Assembly (NCBI RefSeq): GCF_018603905.1
Contig: NZ_JAHFZZ010000020.1
Coordinates: forward strand, 1 to 64,000
From: Nonomuraea sp. NEAU-A123
GTDB lineage: Bacteria; Actinomycetota; Actinomycetes; Streptosporangiales; Streptosporangiaceae
Reading direction: 5' to 3'
DNA: 64,000 bases
Made by a program: the position numbers and the translations under genes. Every line of letters begins with the position of its first letter. Positions within the stretch are counted from its first letter, which is position 1. This document shows, piece after piece, positions 35,219-44,371 of the stretch. The notes under the pieces are model-generated. The model was not told the DNA's origin and ran no database searches. It worked only from the letters and a program-made list of their open reading frames with translations.

Positions 35219-35984
35219 GTGATTCCCCGATCTTGGTGATCCGCTGTCCCGCGATCACCGCCGTGAAGCTCACCAGGAGCAGGATGGCGGCCAGCGCGTT
35301 GATCTTCGGGGTCACCCCGAAACGGATCATCGAATAGATGACGATCGGCAGCGTCTGCTCGGTGTTGCCGATCGTGAAGAAGGCGATCACGAACTCGTCC
35401 AGCGACAGCGTGAAGGCCAGCAGCGCGCCCGCGATGATGCCCGGCGCGAGCTGCGGCAGCGTCACCTTCATGAACGTGACGACCGGCCCCGCCCCGAGGT
35501 CACGCGAGGCCTCCTCCAGCGAGGTGTCGGCGTTCGTCAGCCTGGTGCGCACCACCGCGGCGACGAACGCCATCGAGAAGACGGCGTGCGCGAGGATCAC
35601 CGAATAGAGCCCCAGCGTGAGCTGGATCATCCCGTAGAAGACCAGCAGCCCGATGGCCAGCACCAGGTCGGGAAGTACGGCCGGCATCAGGGCGAACGCG
35701 TCGAGCGTCTTCGACCGCGTGTGCCTGACCAGGCCGACGGCCAGCAGCGTGCCGAGCACGGTCGCCAAGGCGGTCGAGCCCACGGCCACGATGAGCGTGT
35801 TGACCAGGCCGTCCCTGATCCGCTCGTCCTGGGCCAGCTCGCCGTACCACTTGAGGCTGAAGCCCTCGTAGGTGTACGCCGACTTGCCGGAGTTGAACGA
35901 CATCACGACGAGCACGATGATCGGCACGTAGAGGAAGACGTACGTGGCCCAGAACGGGACGTGCAGCCACTTCGACCTACCCAC
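35205..35984 (-). CDS. potC: Polyamine-type ABC importer permease (PotC-like)
   Basis: This 259-residue permease has an N-terminal helix FWATYVFLYVPIIVLVVMSFNSG, typical of PotC, and the EAA loop EEASRDLGAGPVVTFMKVTLPQLAPGIIAGALL. The GTG start overlaps the potB stop by 8 bases. Confidence 0.93.
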   Translation of the reverse strand: MGRSKWLHVPFWATYVFLYVPIIVLVVMSFNSGKSAYTYEGFSLKWYGELAQDERIRDGLVNTLIVAVGSTALATVLGTLLAVGLVRHTRSKTLDAFALMPAVLPDLVLAIGLLVFYGMIQLTLGLYSVILAHAVFSMAFVAAVVRTRLTNADTSLEEASRDLGAGPVVTFMKVTLPQLAPGIIAGALLAFTLSLDEFVIAFFTIGNTEQTLPIVIYSMIRFGVTPKINALAAILLLVSFTAVIAGQRITKIGESRATD

Positions 35985-36843
35985 GACGGGCCGCCCACGA
36001 CTGCGCGATCAGCAGCACCACCAGGACCGCCACCAGGGCCAGCGCCAGGGTGGAGCCGAAGGGCCAGTCACGGGCCCGCAGGAACTCGGTGCGGATCAGG
36101 TTGCCCACCATGATCGACTTGCCGCCCCCGAGCATCTCGGGGATGACGAAGTTGCCGAAGCTCGGCACGAACACGAACAGGCACCCGGTCAGCACGCCCG
36201 GCACCGTCATCGGCAGCGTCACCTTGCGGAACGTGGTGAACCCCGACGCGCCCAGGTTCGCCGACGCCTCCCGCAACTGCGGGTCGAGCCGCTCGATCGC
36301 CGCGTACAGCGGCAGCACCATCAACGGCAGGTAGGAGTAGAGCAACCCGAGGACGATGGCGCCCTGGTTGTAGAGCAGCTCGTACGGACCGAGCCCCAGC
36401 GCCTTCAATCCCGAGTTCAGCAGGCCGGGCCCGTTGAGCAGGATGATCCAGGCGTAGACGCGGATGATGAAGTTCGTCCAGAACGGCAGCACGACGGCGA
36501 CCAGCGCCACCGTCTTCCACTTACGTGGCAGCTGTGCGATCAGGTACGCCGTCGGATAGCCGAGCAGCAGCGCGATGAGGGTCGTGAGCCCCGCGAGCTT
36601 CAGCGAGGTGCCCACCACGCCGAGGTAGAGCGGGTCGAGCAGGCGGCTGAAGTTCTCGCCGGTGACCTCGTAGACGACGCCGCCGAACCGCCCACGCTGG
36701 AAGAGCGTGTAGCTCAGCACCAGCACCAGCGGCACCAGGAGGAGCACGACCAGGTAGGTCAGCCCGGGTGACAGGAAAACGAACGCACCCAGCCGGCGCC
36801 CCCTCGAAGGAGACACCGGCCGGGTTTCAGGTTGTGCTTTCAC
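35977..36843 (-). CDS. potB: Polyamine-type ABC importer permease (PotB-like)
   Basis: This 288-residue permease has a PotB-like first helix (LSPGLTYLVVLLLVPLVLVLSYTLF) and the EAA loop REASANLGASGFTTFRKVTLPMTVPGVLTG. GTG start, 5 bases after the binding-protein stop. With PotC it would form the channel. Confidence 0.93.
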   Translation of the reverse strand: MKAQPETRPVSPSRGRRLGAFVFLSPGLTYLVVLLLVPLVLVLSYTLFQRGRFGGVVYEVTGENFSRLLDPLYLGVVGTSLKLAGLTTLIALLLGYPTAYLIAQLPRKWKTVALVAVVLPFWTNFIIRVYAWIILLNGPGLLNSGLKALGLGPYELLYNQGAIVLGLLYSYLPLMVLPLYAAIERLDPQLREASANLGASGFTTFRKVTLPMTVPGVLTGCLFVFVPSFGNFVIPEMLGGGKSIMVGNLIRTEFLRARDWPFGSTLALALVAVLVVLLIAQSWAARRG

Positions 36844-36848
36844 TGCGA

Positions 36849-37970
36849 CTACGACTGCGCCGTGATCTCGGTCGACATGCGCGTGTACTTCAGCGACGCC
36901 TGACCCAGGTCGATGATCGACTCACCGTTGAGCAGCTCGGCCGGCTTGATGCCCAGCAACGAGCCCTTGGGGATGGTCACCTTGTCCATGGCGGCCTTGT
37001 TGGGCACCTTGTAGTTGATGTTCGCGGCGGCCCAGCTGTGGATCTCGGGGTCGAGGATGTAGTTGATCAGGGCGTGCGCCGCCTCCTTGTTCTTGGAGGA
37101 CTTCAGGATCACCATGGTGTCCACCCAGAGGTCGCTGCCCTCCTTCGGCACCACGAACTTGATGTTCTGCTTCTCGTCCGTGGTCGGGCACCAGCCGTCC
37201 CACGCCTCGACCATCACGGCCTCGCCGGACTTGAGCTTGTCACCGAAGGTCGTGTCGTCGTAGCCGAGCAGGTGCGGCTTGGCCTCGACGAGGAGCTTCT
37301 TGGCCGCGGCGATCTCGTCGTCCTTGTCGGTGTTGACCGAGTAGTGCAGCGCCTTGAGCGCGGGCAGGGCCAGCCAGCGCTCGGTGGTCATCATGGTGAC
37401 CTTCTTGTCGGCCCAGGCCGGGGGCGACAGGAGGTCCTTCCAGCTCGTCGGGGGCGTCTTCGCCAGGTCACTGCGGTAGCAGATGCCGGTCGTACCCCAG
37501 GTGTAGGGCACCGAGTACTTGTTGCCCTTGTCGTAGGAGAGCTGGGTGGCCTCGGGGTAGAGGTTCGACAGGTTCGGGATCAGCTCGGGGTGGATCGGCT
37601 CCAGCAGACCCTGCTCGTTGAGCGCCTGGGCGTACTGGCCCGACACGAACGCCACGTCGATGCCGCTGTCGCCACTGGCGGTCAGCTTGGCCATCGCTTC
37701 CTCGTTGGTGGCGTGCAACGTGATCTTCAGCGGGAACTTGAGCTTGTCCTTGACCTTCTGCGGCAGTTCCTTGGGCGTGTAGCCGTCCCATACCGTCACG
37801 TTGACCGACTGCTTCGACAGGTCGGCGTTCGGGTTGAGCTGGTCGGCCGTCGCCGCCGGCGCCGAGGCTGCGCTGTTGGTCGACTCACCACCGCACGCCG
37901 CGACGGCGAGCGCGAGGCCGACCACCGCTACGGCAGCCGGAAGACGACGGGTGAACCGGGTACGGGACAC
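36849..37970 (-). CDS. potD: Polyamine-type substrate-binding lipoprotein (PotD-like)
   Basis: This 373-residue binding lipoprotein has lipobox VAACG. The mature domain has NVTVWDGYTPKELPQKV, SGDSGIDVAFVSGQYAQALNEQGLL, YSVPYTWGTTGICYRSDL and VVPKEGSDLWVDTMVI, as in PotD/PotF-type proteins. AAGGAG lies before the GTG start. It is the first gene of potDBCA. The exact ligand (putrescine, spermidine or another cationic amine) cannot be read from the sequence. Confidence 0.92.
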   Translation of the reverse strand: MSRTRFTRRLPAAVAVVGLALAVAACGGESTNSAASAPAATADQLNPNADLSKQSVNVTVWDGYTPKELPQKVKDKLKFPLKITLHATNEEAMAKLTASGDSGIDVAFVSGQYAQALNEQGLLEPIHPELIPNLSNLYPEATQLSYDKGNKYSVPYTWGTTGICYRSDLAKTPPTSWKDLLSPPAWADKKVTMMTTERWLALPALKALHYSVNTDKDDEIAAAKKLLVEAKPHLLGYDDTTFGDKLKSGEAVMVEAWDGWCPTTDEKQNIKFVVPKEGSDLWVDTMVILKSSKNKEAAHALINYILDPEIHSWAAANINYKVPNKAAMDKVTIPKGSLLGIKPAELLNGESIIDLGQASLKYTRMSTEITAQS

Positions 37971-38114
37971 GGCCGCTACTCCTTCAGGGTTCCAATGGAC
38001 GAGAGGGGTCGCGCGACCAACCGGGCACGGCGGACCAGAGCAGGAGTGTTGCAGCAGAAATCAACATGAGCAAGACTTTTGCGGACACTGTTACCTGGAT
38101 GTTTGGTCTAGCTG

Positions 38115-39272
38115 TTGAACATGAATTCAATATGGAAGCGGTTGCTCTCTCTCGGTGAGAAGCCCTTCACAGCACAAGATCGCGGCGTCTCCGCCGCGCT
38201 CGTGACGGCGCTCGTGGGTGGGGGTGAGGTGCCACCGCCCTTCGCCGTCCGCCGCTTCTCCGCCCTGCCCAGCCTCTCGTACAGTGCGACGGATCACGAC
38301 ACTGGGGTGCCGGCCGAGCGGGATTTCGGGTCACATGTCGACCAGACGAACTATTCGGTGATCGTGGCCGAGCGGGTGGTGGTCAAGTGGCTGACGCCTC
38401 CGGCGGCGATGCCGCATCCCGCTCCCGAGATGCTCGCCCACCTGGCCGGGGCCGGATTCCAGGATACGGCTCCGCCGTATGCCGCGCTGACACGCGTGGA
38501 CGGGGCGGGCGAGACGCTGCTCGCTCTGGTCACGGGCTACCTGCCGGGGGCCAGGGACGGCTGGGAGTGGTGCGCCGATGAGGCCGAGTCGGGCCGCACC
38601 GCCTTCGCGGACGCCCTCGGCCGCCTGGCCGCCGACCTCCACCTGGCACTCTCCACTTTCCCACCCTCCTCCATCGTCACAACTGCCCCGGCCGTTACAA
38701 CGGATTTCGGACTGGCGGAAAGGGCGAAGGGCGCGCTTGCCGAGGCCCTCACTCTGACGGGCGGCGAAGACGGCGAGTGGCTGGCGGGCAAGGCCGACGC
38801 TCTCAGAGCCGAGCTGGCCCCGCTCGCCGGGCCCATCACCACGCCCCTGATCCGCATCCACGGCGATCTCCACGTCGGCCAGATCCTCCAGTGGACCGGC
38901 GGCTACGCCGTGATCGACTTCGACGGCAACCCCACCGTCACGGAGGCCGCGCCGTACCAGCCGGCGGCCAGAGACGTCGCCCAGCTCGCCACCAGCCTGG
39001 AACACGTCGCCCAGGTGGCGATCAAGCGCCGCGGCACCCCGCCGCGCGAGGCGCTCCGCTGGGCCGGTGAGGCCCGCGAGCGCCTGCTGTCCGTCTATCG
39101 AGACCGCCTGGCCGAGCGCGGGCGGCCGGACCTGCTGGACGGCTCCCTGCTCCGCCCGTTCGAGATCGAGCAGGAGTGCCGGGAGCTCGTCTACGCCGCC
39201 CGGCACCTGCCCCGCTGGCGCTACGCCCCGATGGGCGTCCTGCGCGCCCGCTACCCCGAGGAGACCCCGTGA
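38115..39272 (+). CDS. Glucosamine-kinase-like/maltokinase-fold (aminoglycoside-phosphotransferase-type) kinase
   Basis: This 385-residue kinase is related to Pep2/maltokinase and to the actinobacterial glucosamine kinase family described from Streptacidiphilus. QTNYSVIVAERVVVKWL gives the lysine of the N-lobe, IHGDLHVGQILQW the catalytic loop (Asp in HGDLH) and VIDFDGNP the Mg-binding Asp. The WRYAPMGVLRARY end is family-like. The assignment to glucosamine rests on family resemblance and on the SIS-domain partner that overlaps its stop by 4 bases (GTGA). A hydroxylated sugar other than glucosamine is possible. Confidence 0.75.
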   Translation: MNMNSIWKRLLSLGEKPFTAQDRGVSAALVTALVGGGEVPPPFAVRRFSALPSLSYSATDHDTGVPAERDFGSHVDQTNYSVIVAERVVVKWLTPPAAMPHPAPEMLAHLAGAGFQDTAPPYAALTRVDGAGETLLALVTGYLPGARDGWEWCADEAESGRTAFADALGRLAADLHLALSTFPPSSIVTTAPAVTTDFGLAERAKGALAEALTLTGGEDGEWLAGKADALRAELAPLAGPITTPLIRIHGDLHVGQILQWTGGYAVIDFDGNPTVTEAAPYQPAARDVAQLATSLEHVAQVAIKRRGTPPREALRWAGEARERLLSVYRDRLAERGRPDLLDGSLLRPFEIEQECRELVYAARHLPRWRYAPMGVLRARYPEETP

Positions 39273-40231
39273 ATTCCGAGCTCTACCTGGCCGACCTGGA
39301 GGCCAAGCCCGCGGCCCTCGCCACCTTGGCGGACGCGCTGGCGACCGCCGATCCGTTCGAGGGGCTGCCGGACGGCGTCCGGCGCGTGCTGTTCCTCGGC
39401 ATGGGCAGCTCCCGCTACGCCGCCGGAGTCGCGGCGCTGCGCCTGCGCGCCGCGGGCATCGACGCCTACGCCGACTACGCCTCCACGACGGCCTCGTACC
39501 CCGCGGGCCCGGAGACGCTGGTGGTGCCCATCTCGGCGACGGGTACCAGCCGCGAGACGCTCGACGCGGTGGCCCGCTACGCGGGCGGCCCGTCGTTCGT
39601 GGCGGCGCTCACCAACCATCCCGCCTCGGCCCTCGCCGAGGCGGCCGACCTGGTCGTCCCCATGCACGCGGGCGAGGAGCGGGGCGGCGTGTCCTGCCGT
39701 ACGTTCCAGCACACGCTCGCCCTCCTGCTCGCGCTGGAGTCCCGCCTCACGGGCGCCGGGCGCGACCTGCCCGATCTGGTACGGCGGAGCGCCGAGGCGT
39801 CGGCCGACCTCCTCGACCGCAGGGACGAGTGGCTGGCCCTGGCCCTGGAGCTGCTGGACGGCCCGCACGGCGTCTACACCGTCGCGCCCGCGGAGCGCCT
39901 GTCGTCGGCGGAGCAGTCGGCGCTGATGTTCCGCGAGGGCCCCCGCCGCCCGGCCGACGCCTGCGAGACGGGCGACTGGTCCCACGTGGACGTCTACCTC
40001 ACCAAGACCCTCGACTACCGCGCCCTGCTCTTTCCCGGCTCCCGCTACGAGGACCAGGCCATGGACTGGGTACGGCAGCGCGGCTCGACGGTTGTCACCG
40101 TCGGCGGAGACGTCAAGGACGCCACGGCCGCCATCCGTTACGCGCACGACGGCGACGCGGACGTGGCCCTGCTCACGGAGACGCTGGTGGCGGAGCTGGT
40201 CGCCGCCTACTGGTGGTCGGCCGCGTCCTGA
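39269..40231 (+). CDS. SIS-domain protein (glucosamine-fructose-6-phosphate isomerase/deaminase-like)
   Basis: This 320-residue protein has two SIS phosphosugar-binding domains without a glutaminase domain: VLFLGMGSSRYAAGVAALRLRAAG and PISATGTSRETLDAVARYAGG in the first, VYTVAPAERLSSAEQSALMFREG in the second. Similar stand-alone proteins isomerise or deaminate sugar phosphates. The start at GTG overlaps the kinase stop. The pair could phosphorylate and then convert an amino sugar, by inference. Confidence 0.82.
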   Translation: MNSELYLADLEAKPAALATLADALATADPFEGLPDGVRRVLFLGMGSSRYAAGVAALRLRAAGIDAYADYASTTASYPAGPETLVVPISATGTSRETLDAVARYAGGPSFVAALTNHPASALAEAADLVVPMHAGEERGGVSCRTFQHTLALLLALESRLTGAGRDLPDLVRRSAEASADLLDRRDEWLALALELLDGPHGVYTVAPAERLSSAEQSALMFREGPRRPADACETGDWSHVDVYLTKTLDYRALLFPGSRYEDQAMDWVRQRGSTVVTVGGDVKDATAAIRYAHDGDADVALLTETLVAELVAAYWWSAAS

Positions 40232-40238
40232 CCGGGCC

Positions 40239-40817
40239 TCAGCGGGCGCCGGACGCGGACTGGGCGGTGAGGGCGTGCTCGACCAGCGAGATCAGCGTGC
40301 TCTTGACCGCCTCGCGGACCCGCGCGTCGGTACGCACGATCGGGATGTGCGGCGAGAGCGTGAGCGCCTCCCGCACCTCGGTCTCCACGTGCGGGAACTG
40401 CCCGTCCCACCCGTTGAGCCCGACGATGAACGGCAGCTCGGCGTTCTCGAAGTAGTCGATCGCCGGGAAGCTGTCGGCCAGCCGCCGGGAGTCCACCAGG
40501 ACCACCGCGCCGATCGCGCCCTTGACGAGGTCATCCCACATGAACCAGAACCGGTGCTGACCGGGCGTACCGAACAGGTAAAGGATCAGATCACGATCCA
40601 GTGACAGTCGCCCGAAGTCCATCGCCACGGTCGTGGTCGTCTTGCCCGGCGTGTGCGCGAGGTCGTCGATGCCCGCCGAAGCGTCCGTCATCACCGCCTC
40701 CGTGGTCAGCGGCATGATCTCTGACACCGCTCCGACGAAGGTGGTCTTGCCCACGCCGAACCCGCCCGCGACGACGATCTTCGTCGAGGTGAGCCCGCTA
40801 GAGCCTGCGAAGTCCAC
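40239..40817 (-). CDS. cvnD: Conservon 3 GTPase (CvnD)
   Basis: This is a 192-residue small GTPase like those of the other conservons (GGFGVGKTT, GTPGQ, GLNGWDG). It lacks one Pro near the N-terminus (SSGLTSTK where the others have SSPGLTSTK) and has FENAELPF instead of FEEA.LPF. The GTG start at 40817 lies in the 3' end of cvnC3. It converges on the SIS gene with 7 bases between. Confidence 0.94.
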   Translation of the reverse strand: MDFAGSSGLTSTKIVVAGGFGVGKTTFVGAVSEIMPLTTEAVMTDASAGIDDLAHTPGKTTTTVAMDFGRLSLDRDLILYLFGTPGQHRFWFMWDDLVKGAIGAVVLVDSRRLADSFPAIDYFENAELPFIVGLNGWDGQFPHVETEVREALTLSPHIPIVRTDARVREAVKSTLISLVEHALTAQSASGAR

Positions 40818-41166
40818 TGAGTACCCTTTCGAGCAGGCTCTTGTCAGGAACGCCCGCCTCAAGCTGCGGCTGGTAGACGCGGACCAGCCCTTCCGACTCC
40901 ATGTCGGCGATCAGGACCCGCGCCACACCGAGCGGGACCCGCAGCAGAGCTGACACCTCCGCGACCGACCGGACCTGCCGGCACAGCTCGCTGATCGCCC
41001 GGTATTCCCGGGTGTACGCCATGCCGAGCCGCATCGACGTCGCTGAGGATACAAGCGCCTCCATCGCAAGGCCACCGCGTGGGGCGGTTCGCCCGCCGGT
41101 GACGGCGTACATCCGGACCAACGAGCTCCGCTCGGGCTCCGGTTCGCGGTCATGCCACGCTGCCAA
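40798..41166 (-). CDS. cvnC: Conservon 3 DUF742 protein (CvnC)
   Basis: This 122-residue DUF742 protein is the shortest in N-terminal extension apart from CvnC4. It probably starts at TTG 41166 with GGGAGTGGA upstream. Motifs are RMYAVTGGRTAP and VRSVAEVSALLRVPLGVARVLIADM, ending SGLRRL. It follows cvnB3 after 13 bases. Confidence 0.9.
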   Translation of the reverse strand: MAAWHDREPEPERSSLVRMYAVTGGRTAPRGGLAMEALVSSATSMRLGMAYTREYRAISELCRQVRSVAEVSALLRVPLGVARVLIADMESEGLVRVYQPQLEAGVPDKSLLERVLSGLRRL

Positions 41167-41179
41167 CAGTCCACTCCCA

Positions 41180-41602
41180 TCACCAGGTACGCGCGGCCGA
41201 GAGTTCCGCGCGGACGGCGGGCGTGAGCACTTGCCCCGCGCGCTCGACCAGAATCGTCATCTGGTAGGCCACCAGGCCCATGTCGCAATCGGGTGCGGCC
41301 AGCACCGCCAAGCACGAACCATCACTGATCGCCATGGCCAGGAGCAGGCCGCGCCGCATTTCGATGAGGGTCTGGGTGACGTCGCCGCCTTCGAAGACCC
41401 GCGCGGCGCCCTGGGTGAGGCTGATCAGTCCGGCCGCGATGGCGGCGAGCTGGTCGGCGCGGTCCTGGGGGAAGCCGCGGGAGAAGGCCACCGGCAGACC
41501 GTCGGCGGAGACCACCACGGCGTGCGCCACCCCGGGCACCTGCTCCACAAAGCCGCTGACCAGCCAGTTCATGTCCCTGGCCGCCTGGCTCAGATTCTTC
41601 AT
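41180..41602 (-). CDS. cvnB: Conservon 3 roadblock/LC7 protein (CvnB)
   Basis: This 140-residue roadblock protein (MNWLVSGFVEQVPGVAHAVVVSADGLPVA; LAAPDCDMGLVAYQMTILVERAG) starts at ATG 41602, overlapping the cvnA3 stop by 4 bases. It is the likely GTPase partner protein for CvnD3. Confidence 0.94.
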   Translation of the reverse strand: MKNLSQAARDMNWLVSGFVEQVPGVAHAVVVSADGLPVAFSRGFPQDRADQLAAIAAGLISLTQGAARVFEGGDVTQTLIEMRRGLLLAMAISDGSCLAVLAAPDCDMGLVAYQMTILVERAGQVLTPAVRAELSAARTW

Positions 41603-44163
41603 CCTGGGTCCTCCTCTAACTCTGCGCGGCCCTTGCGCACGCCTTGCTGGTAGTTGGCGAGCCTGCGGCGCAACCGGTCGGGCGAGACCAGGGGCGCGGG
41701 CGCGGGGGTGGGCGACGGCGGGGGTGTGGCGGAGCCCGGCACCAGGTTGGCCTTGGGCGTCCGCCTGGGCAGTCCGGACGAGGTCGTCCCGCTCCGGGCG
41801 GGCTCGCCGATCGCGCCCGCCGCCTGCCATCCGCTGTCGGCCGGCGAGGACCAGGCGGGGTCGCGACGATCCGGTTCCGGCTTGGTGAACCAGCTCGACT
41901 CGACGGAGGCGAAGACCGGCAGGAACTCGTTCTCCGCCTGCGGTGACGGGGTGGCCAGGTCGGGCATCGGCACCTCCACCGAGTGTGTGTGCGGGTGCCG
42001 CGAGCTGAACCACGACGAGGATGAGGGCGACGGCGCCATGTCGAGGGCCTCAAGGGACTGATGGGACGAGCGCTCGAAGGGGCGCTCGAACGGCTGGTCG
42101 AGGGAAGGGTCGAACGACGGGTGGCCGAGGCCGGGCATCGCCGGGGTGGCCTGCATCGGCACTCGCACGAACGGCGGCGGCTCCGGGGCCGGCATCGACC
42201 CGGGGACCGTGGTGAGCAGCATTTCGGGGATCAGCACCATGGCGGTCAGCCCGCCGACGTCCTGGCGGCGCAGTTGCACCCTGATGCTGTGCCGCAGCGC
42301 GAGCCGGCCGACCACGAACAGGCCCATCCGCCGGGAGACCGAGACGTCGACCACCGGCGGGTTGGCCAGCCGCCAGTTGGTCTCGGTCAGCTCCTCCGGA
42401 CTCATGCCGATGCCGTGGTCGGTGACCGAGATCATCAGCCCGCCGCCGTCGATGCGGCCGCTGGAGATGATCACTTTGGTGTCGCGCGAGGAGAACGAGA
42501 CCGCGTTCTCGACCAGCTCGGCGAGCAGATGGACGACGTCGCTGACCGCCTGGCCGGCGATGGCGGCCTCCGACTGCGCCTGGACGCTGACCCGGTCGTA
42601 GCTCTCGACCTCGCCGAGCGACGCGCGTACGACGTCCATCAGCTCGACCGCCTCGCTCCACCTGCGTGCCGCCTCCTGGCCGGCCAGGACCAGCAGGTTC
42701 TCGCTGTTGCGGCGCATGCGGGTGGCCAGGTGGTCGAGCTTGAACAGGTCGCCGAGCCGGGTGTCGTCGCGTTCGCCGCGCTCCAGCCGCTCGATCAGCG
42801 TGAGCTGCCGCTCGACGAGGGTCTGGCTGCGCCGCGACAGGTTGACGAACATCGCGTTGACGTTCGAGCGCAGCCGCGCCTCGTCGCCGGCCAGCCGTAC
42901 GGCCTCGCGGTGCACCTCGTCGAAGGCGCGCGCGACCTCTCCCACCTCGTCCTTGGAGAAGATGCCGATGGGCGGCACCTCGACGTTGAGCGCGCCGTCG
43001 CGCGACTCGCGCAGGTGCTGGACGAACTCCGGCAGCCGCCGGCCGGCGATCTCCAGCGCCTCGCCGCGCAGCCGGCGCAGCGGCCGGACCAGCGAGCGCG
43101 CCACTCCCGTGGTGATCAGCAGGACGGCGATGAGCAGCGCGAGCACCGCGCACGCGACGACCAGGGCGCGCTGCCGCTCGTCCGCGCTGAGCGCCTGGCT
43201 GCGGGTCAGGATGCCGGCCGCCTGGCGCTGCTCGACCTTGCGGAAGGAGTCGACGACGACGTTGCCCGCGTCGTTCCACTCCTTGGTGTCGTCTCCGTGG
43301 TTGCCCTGGTCGAGGCCCCTCAGCGGCAGCCCGGCCGTGGCCCGGATCAGCACCAGCTCGCGCAGGAACAGCATGCGGTCGGCGGATCTGCCGTTGACGC
43401 TCTCGTCGAAGAAGCGGCGTTCCCCGGCGGTGGCCTCGTCGCCGAAGCCCTTGCGCTCGTTGCGTTCGCGTGACAGCTCGCCGAGGAAGCGCTTGAGCTG
43501 CTCCTGGTCGAGGCCCCCCTCGACCAGGCCGGTGGTGACCAATGCCTGCTGCTGCGAGATGCTCTCCTTGGCGCGGGCCAGCGAGTCGAGCATGCGGGTC
43601 TGCCGGAACAGCTCGTCGTCCTGACTGCCCTTGACCAGCTCGTTGTGCACCGACAGCAGCTCGTTGATCACCGTGGTGTAGAGCTCGACGCAGGCTCCGG
43701 GCAGCAGGTCGGCTTCGAGCGCCTGCTCGCGCAGGCCGGCCAGGTCGTTCAGGCGGCTCAGCATGTTCTCGATCTGGTCGGCGGTACGGCCGGTGACCTC
43801 CCCCACCAGTTGCTCGGCGCTCGCCCGTACCTGCCTGGTGGACTCGTCCACCAGGTCCATCTGGTCGCGGACGGCGGCCAGCCCCGTCGCGGGCCGGCCT
43901 CTGGCGATGAACCACGAGGTCCGGCCGCGCTCGCCGGCGACCAGGTGGGTGAGCGCGCCGACCTGCTGGGAGAGCTGCGCCAGCCGGTTCGTACGGGCGT
44001 AGTCAGCGGCGGCGCCCATCGAGGCGAACACCTGGATGCCGCCGAGCAGGACGGCGGCGGCGGTCGGGACCAGGATGAGGGCGACGAGCCGCGCCCGGAC
44101 ACGCCAGTTGCGCAGGCGCCAGTTTGCCTCGTCCGCCTGCCGTTCACCCAACTGTGTACTCAC
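41599..44163 (-). CDS. cvnA: Conservon 3 sensor histidine kinase (CvnA)
   Basis: The GTG at 44163 follows GAGAGGTTG and gives 854 residues, the shortest of the four. It has the same layout: helix 1 after RNWRVRARLVALI, an extracellular NIT-type domain, helix 2, HAMP, LDHLATRMRR near 476, and HATPase with ELVENAVSF and TDHGIGM. The tail is about 205 residues with EFLPVFASVESSWF, GLPRRTPKANLVPG and RRRLANYQQGVRKGRAE. It diverges from the glycine betaine importer operon. Confidence 0.93.
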   Translation of the reverse strand: MSTQLGERQADEANWRLRNWRVRARLVALILVPTAAAVLLGGIQVFASMGAAADYARTNRLAQLSQQVGALTHLVAGERGRTSWFIARGRPATGLAAVRDQMDLVDESTRQVRASAEQLVGEVTGRTADQIENMLSRLNDLAGLREQALEADLLPGACVELYTTVINELLSVHNELVKGSQDDELFRQTRMLDSLARAKESISQQQALVTTGLVEGGLDQEQLKRFLGELSRERNERKGFGDEATAGERRFFDESVNGRSADRMLFLRELVLIRATAGLPLRGLDQGNHGDDTKEWNDAGNVVVDSFRKVEQRQAAGILTRSQALSADERQRALVVACAVLALLIAVLLITTGVARSLVRPLRRLRGEALEIAGRRLPEFVQHLRESRDGALNVEVPPIGIFSKDEVGEVARAFDEVHREAVRLAGDEARLRSNVNAMFVNLSRRSQTLVERQLTLIERLERGERDDTRLGDLFKLDHLATRMRRNSENLLVLAGQEAARRWSEAVELMDVVRASLGEVESYDRVSVQAQSEAAIAGQAVSDVVHLLAELVENAVSFSSRDTKVIISSGRIDGGGLMISVTDHGIGMSPEELTETNWRLANPPVVDVSVSRRMGLFVVGRLALRHSIRVQLRRQDVGGLTAMVLIPEMLLTTVPGSMPAPEPPPFVRVPMQATPAMPGLGHPSFDPSLDQPFERPFERSSHQSLEALDMAPSPSSSSWFSSRHPHTHSVEVPMPDLATPSPQAENEFLPVFASVESSWFTKPEPDRRDPAWSSPADSGWQAAGAIGEPARSGTTSSGLPRRTPKANLVPGSATPPPSPTPAPAPLVSPDRLRRRLANYQQGVRKGRAELEEDPG

Positions 44164-44238
44164 CGAACGCAACCTCTCGCCCAAATCGGCGTTTTTGAAG
44201 GGCGACTGAGGCCCTCGGGGAAAATCAGCAAGTGGGGG

Positions 44239-44279
44239 TAATTGGAACACATACCTACTAGCTCGGCCAAGCGAACATA
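44239..44279 (-). promoter_or_regulatory. Conserved cvnA upstream motif, copy 3
   Basis: On the minus strand: TATGTTCGC, TTGGCCGAGC, 10 variable bases, TGTGTTCCAATTA. It lies about 76-116 bases before the cvnA3 GTG. The order and spacing are the same as copy 2, with only a few differences outside the spacer. Confidence 0.65.
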
Positions 44280-44371
44280 ACGTGGCAAAACTTAAGCCGT
44301 GTGGCGCATGAGGCGAGAACCTGGGGTCCCATTCAAGTTCCAAAATAGGTGAGAAATACTCCCATAAGTAA

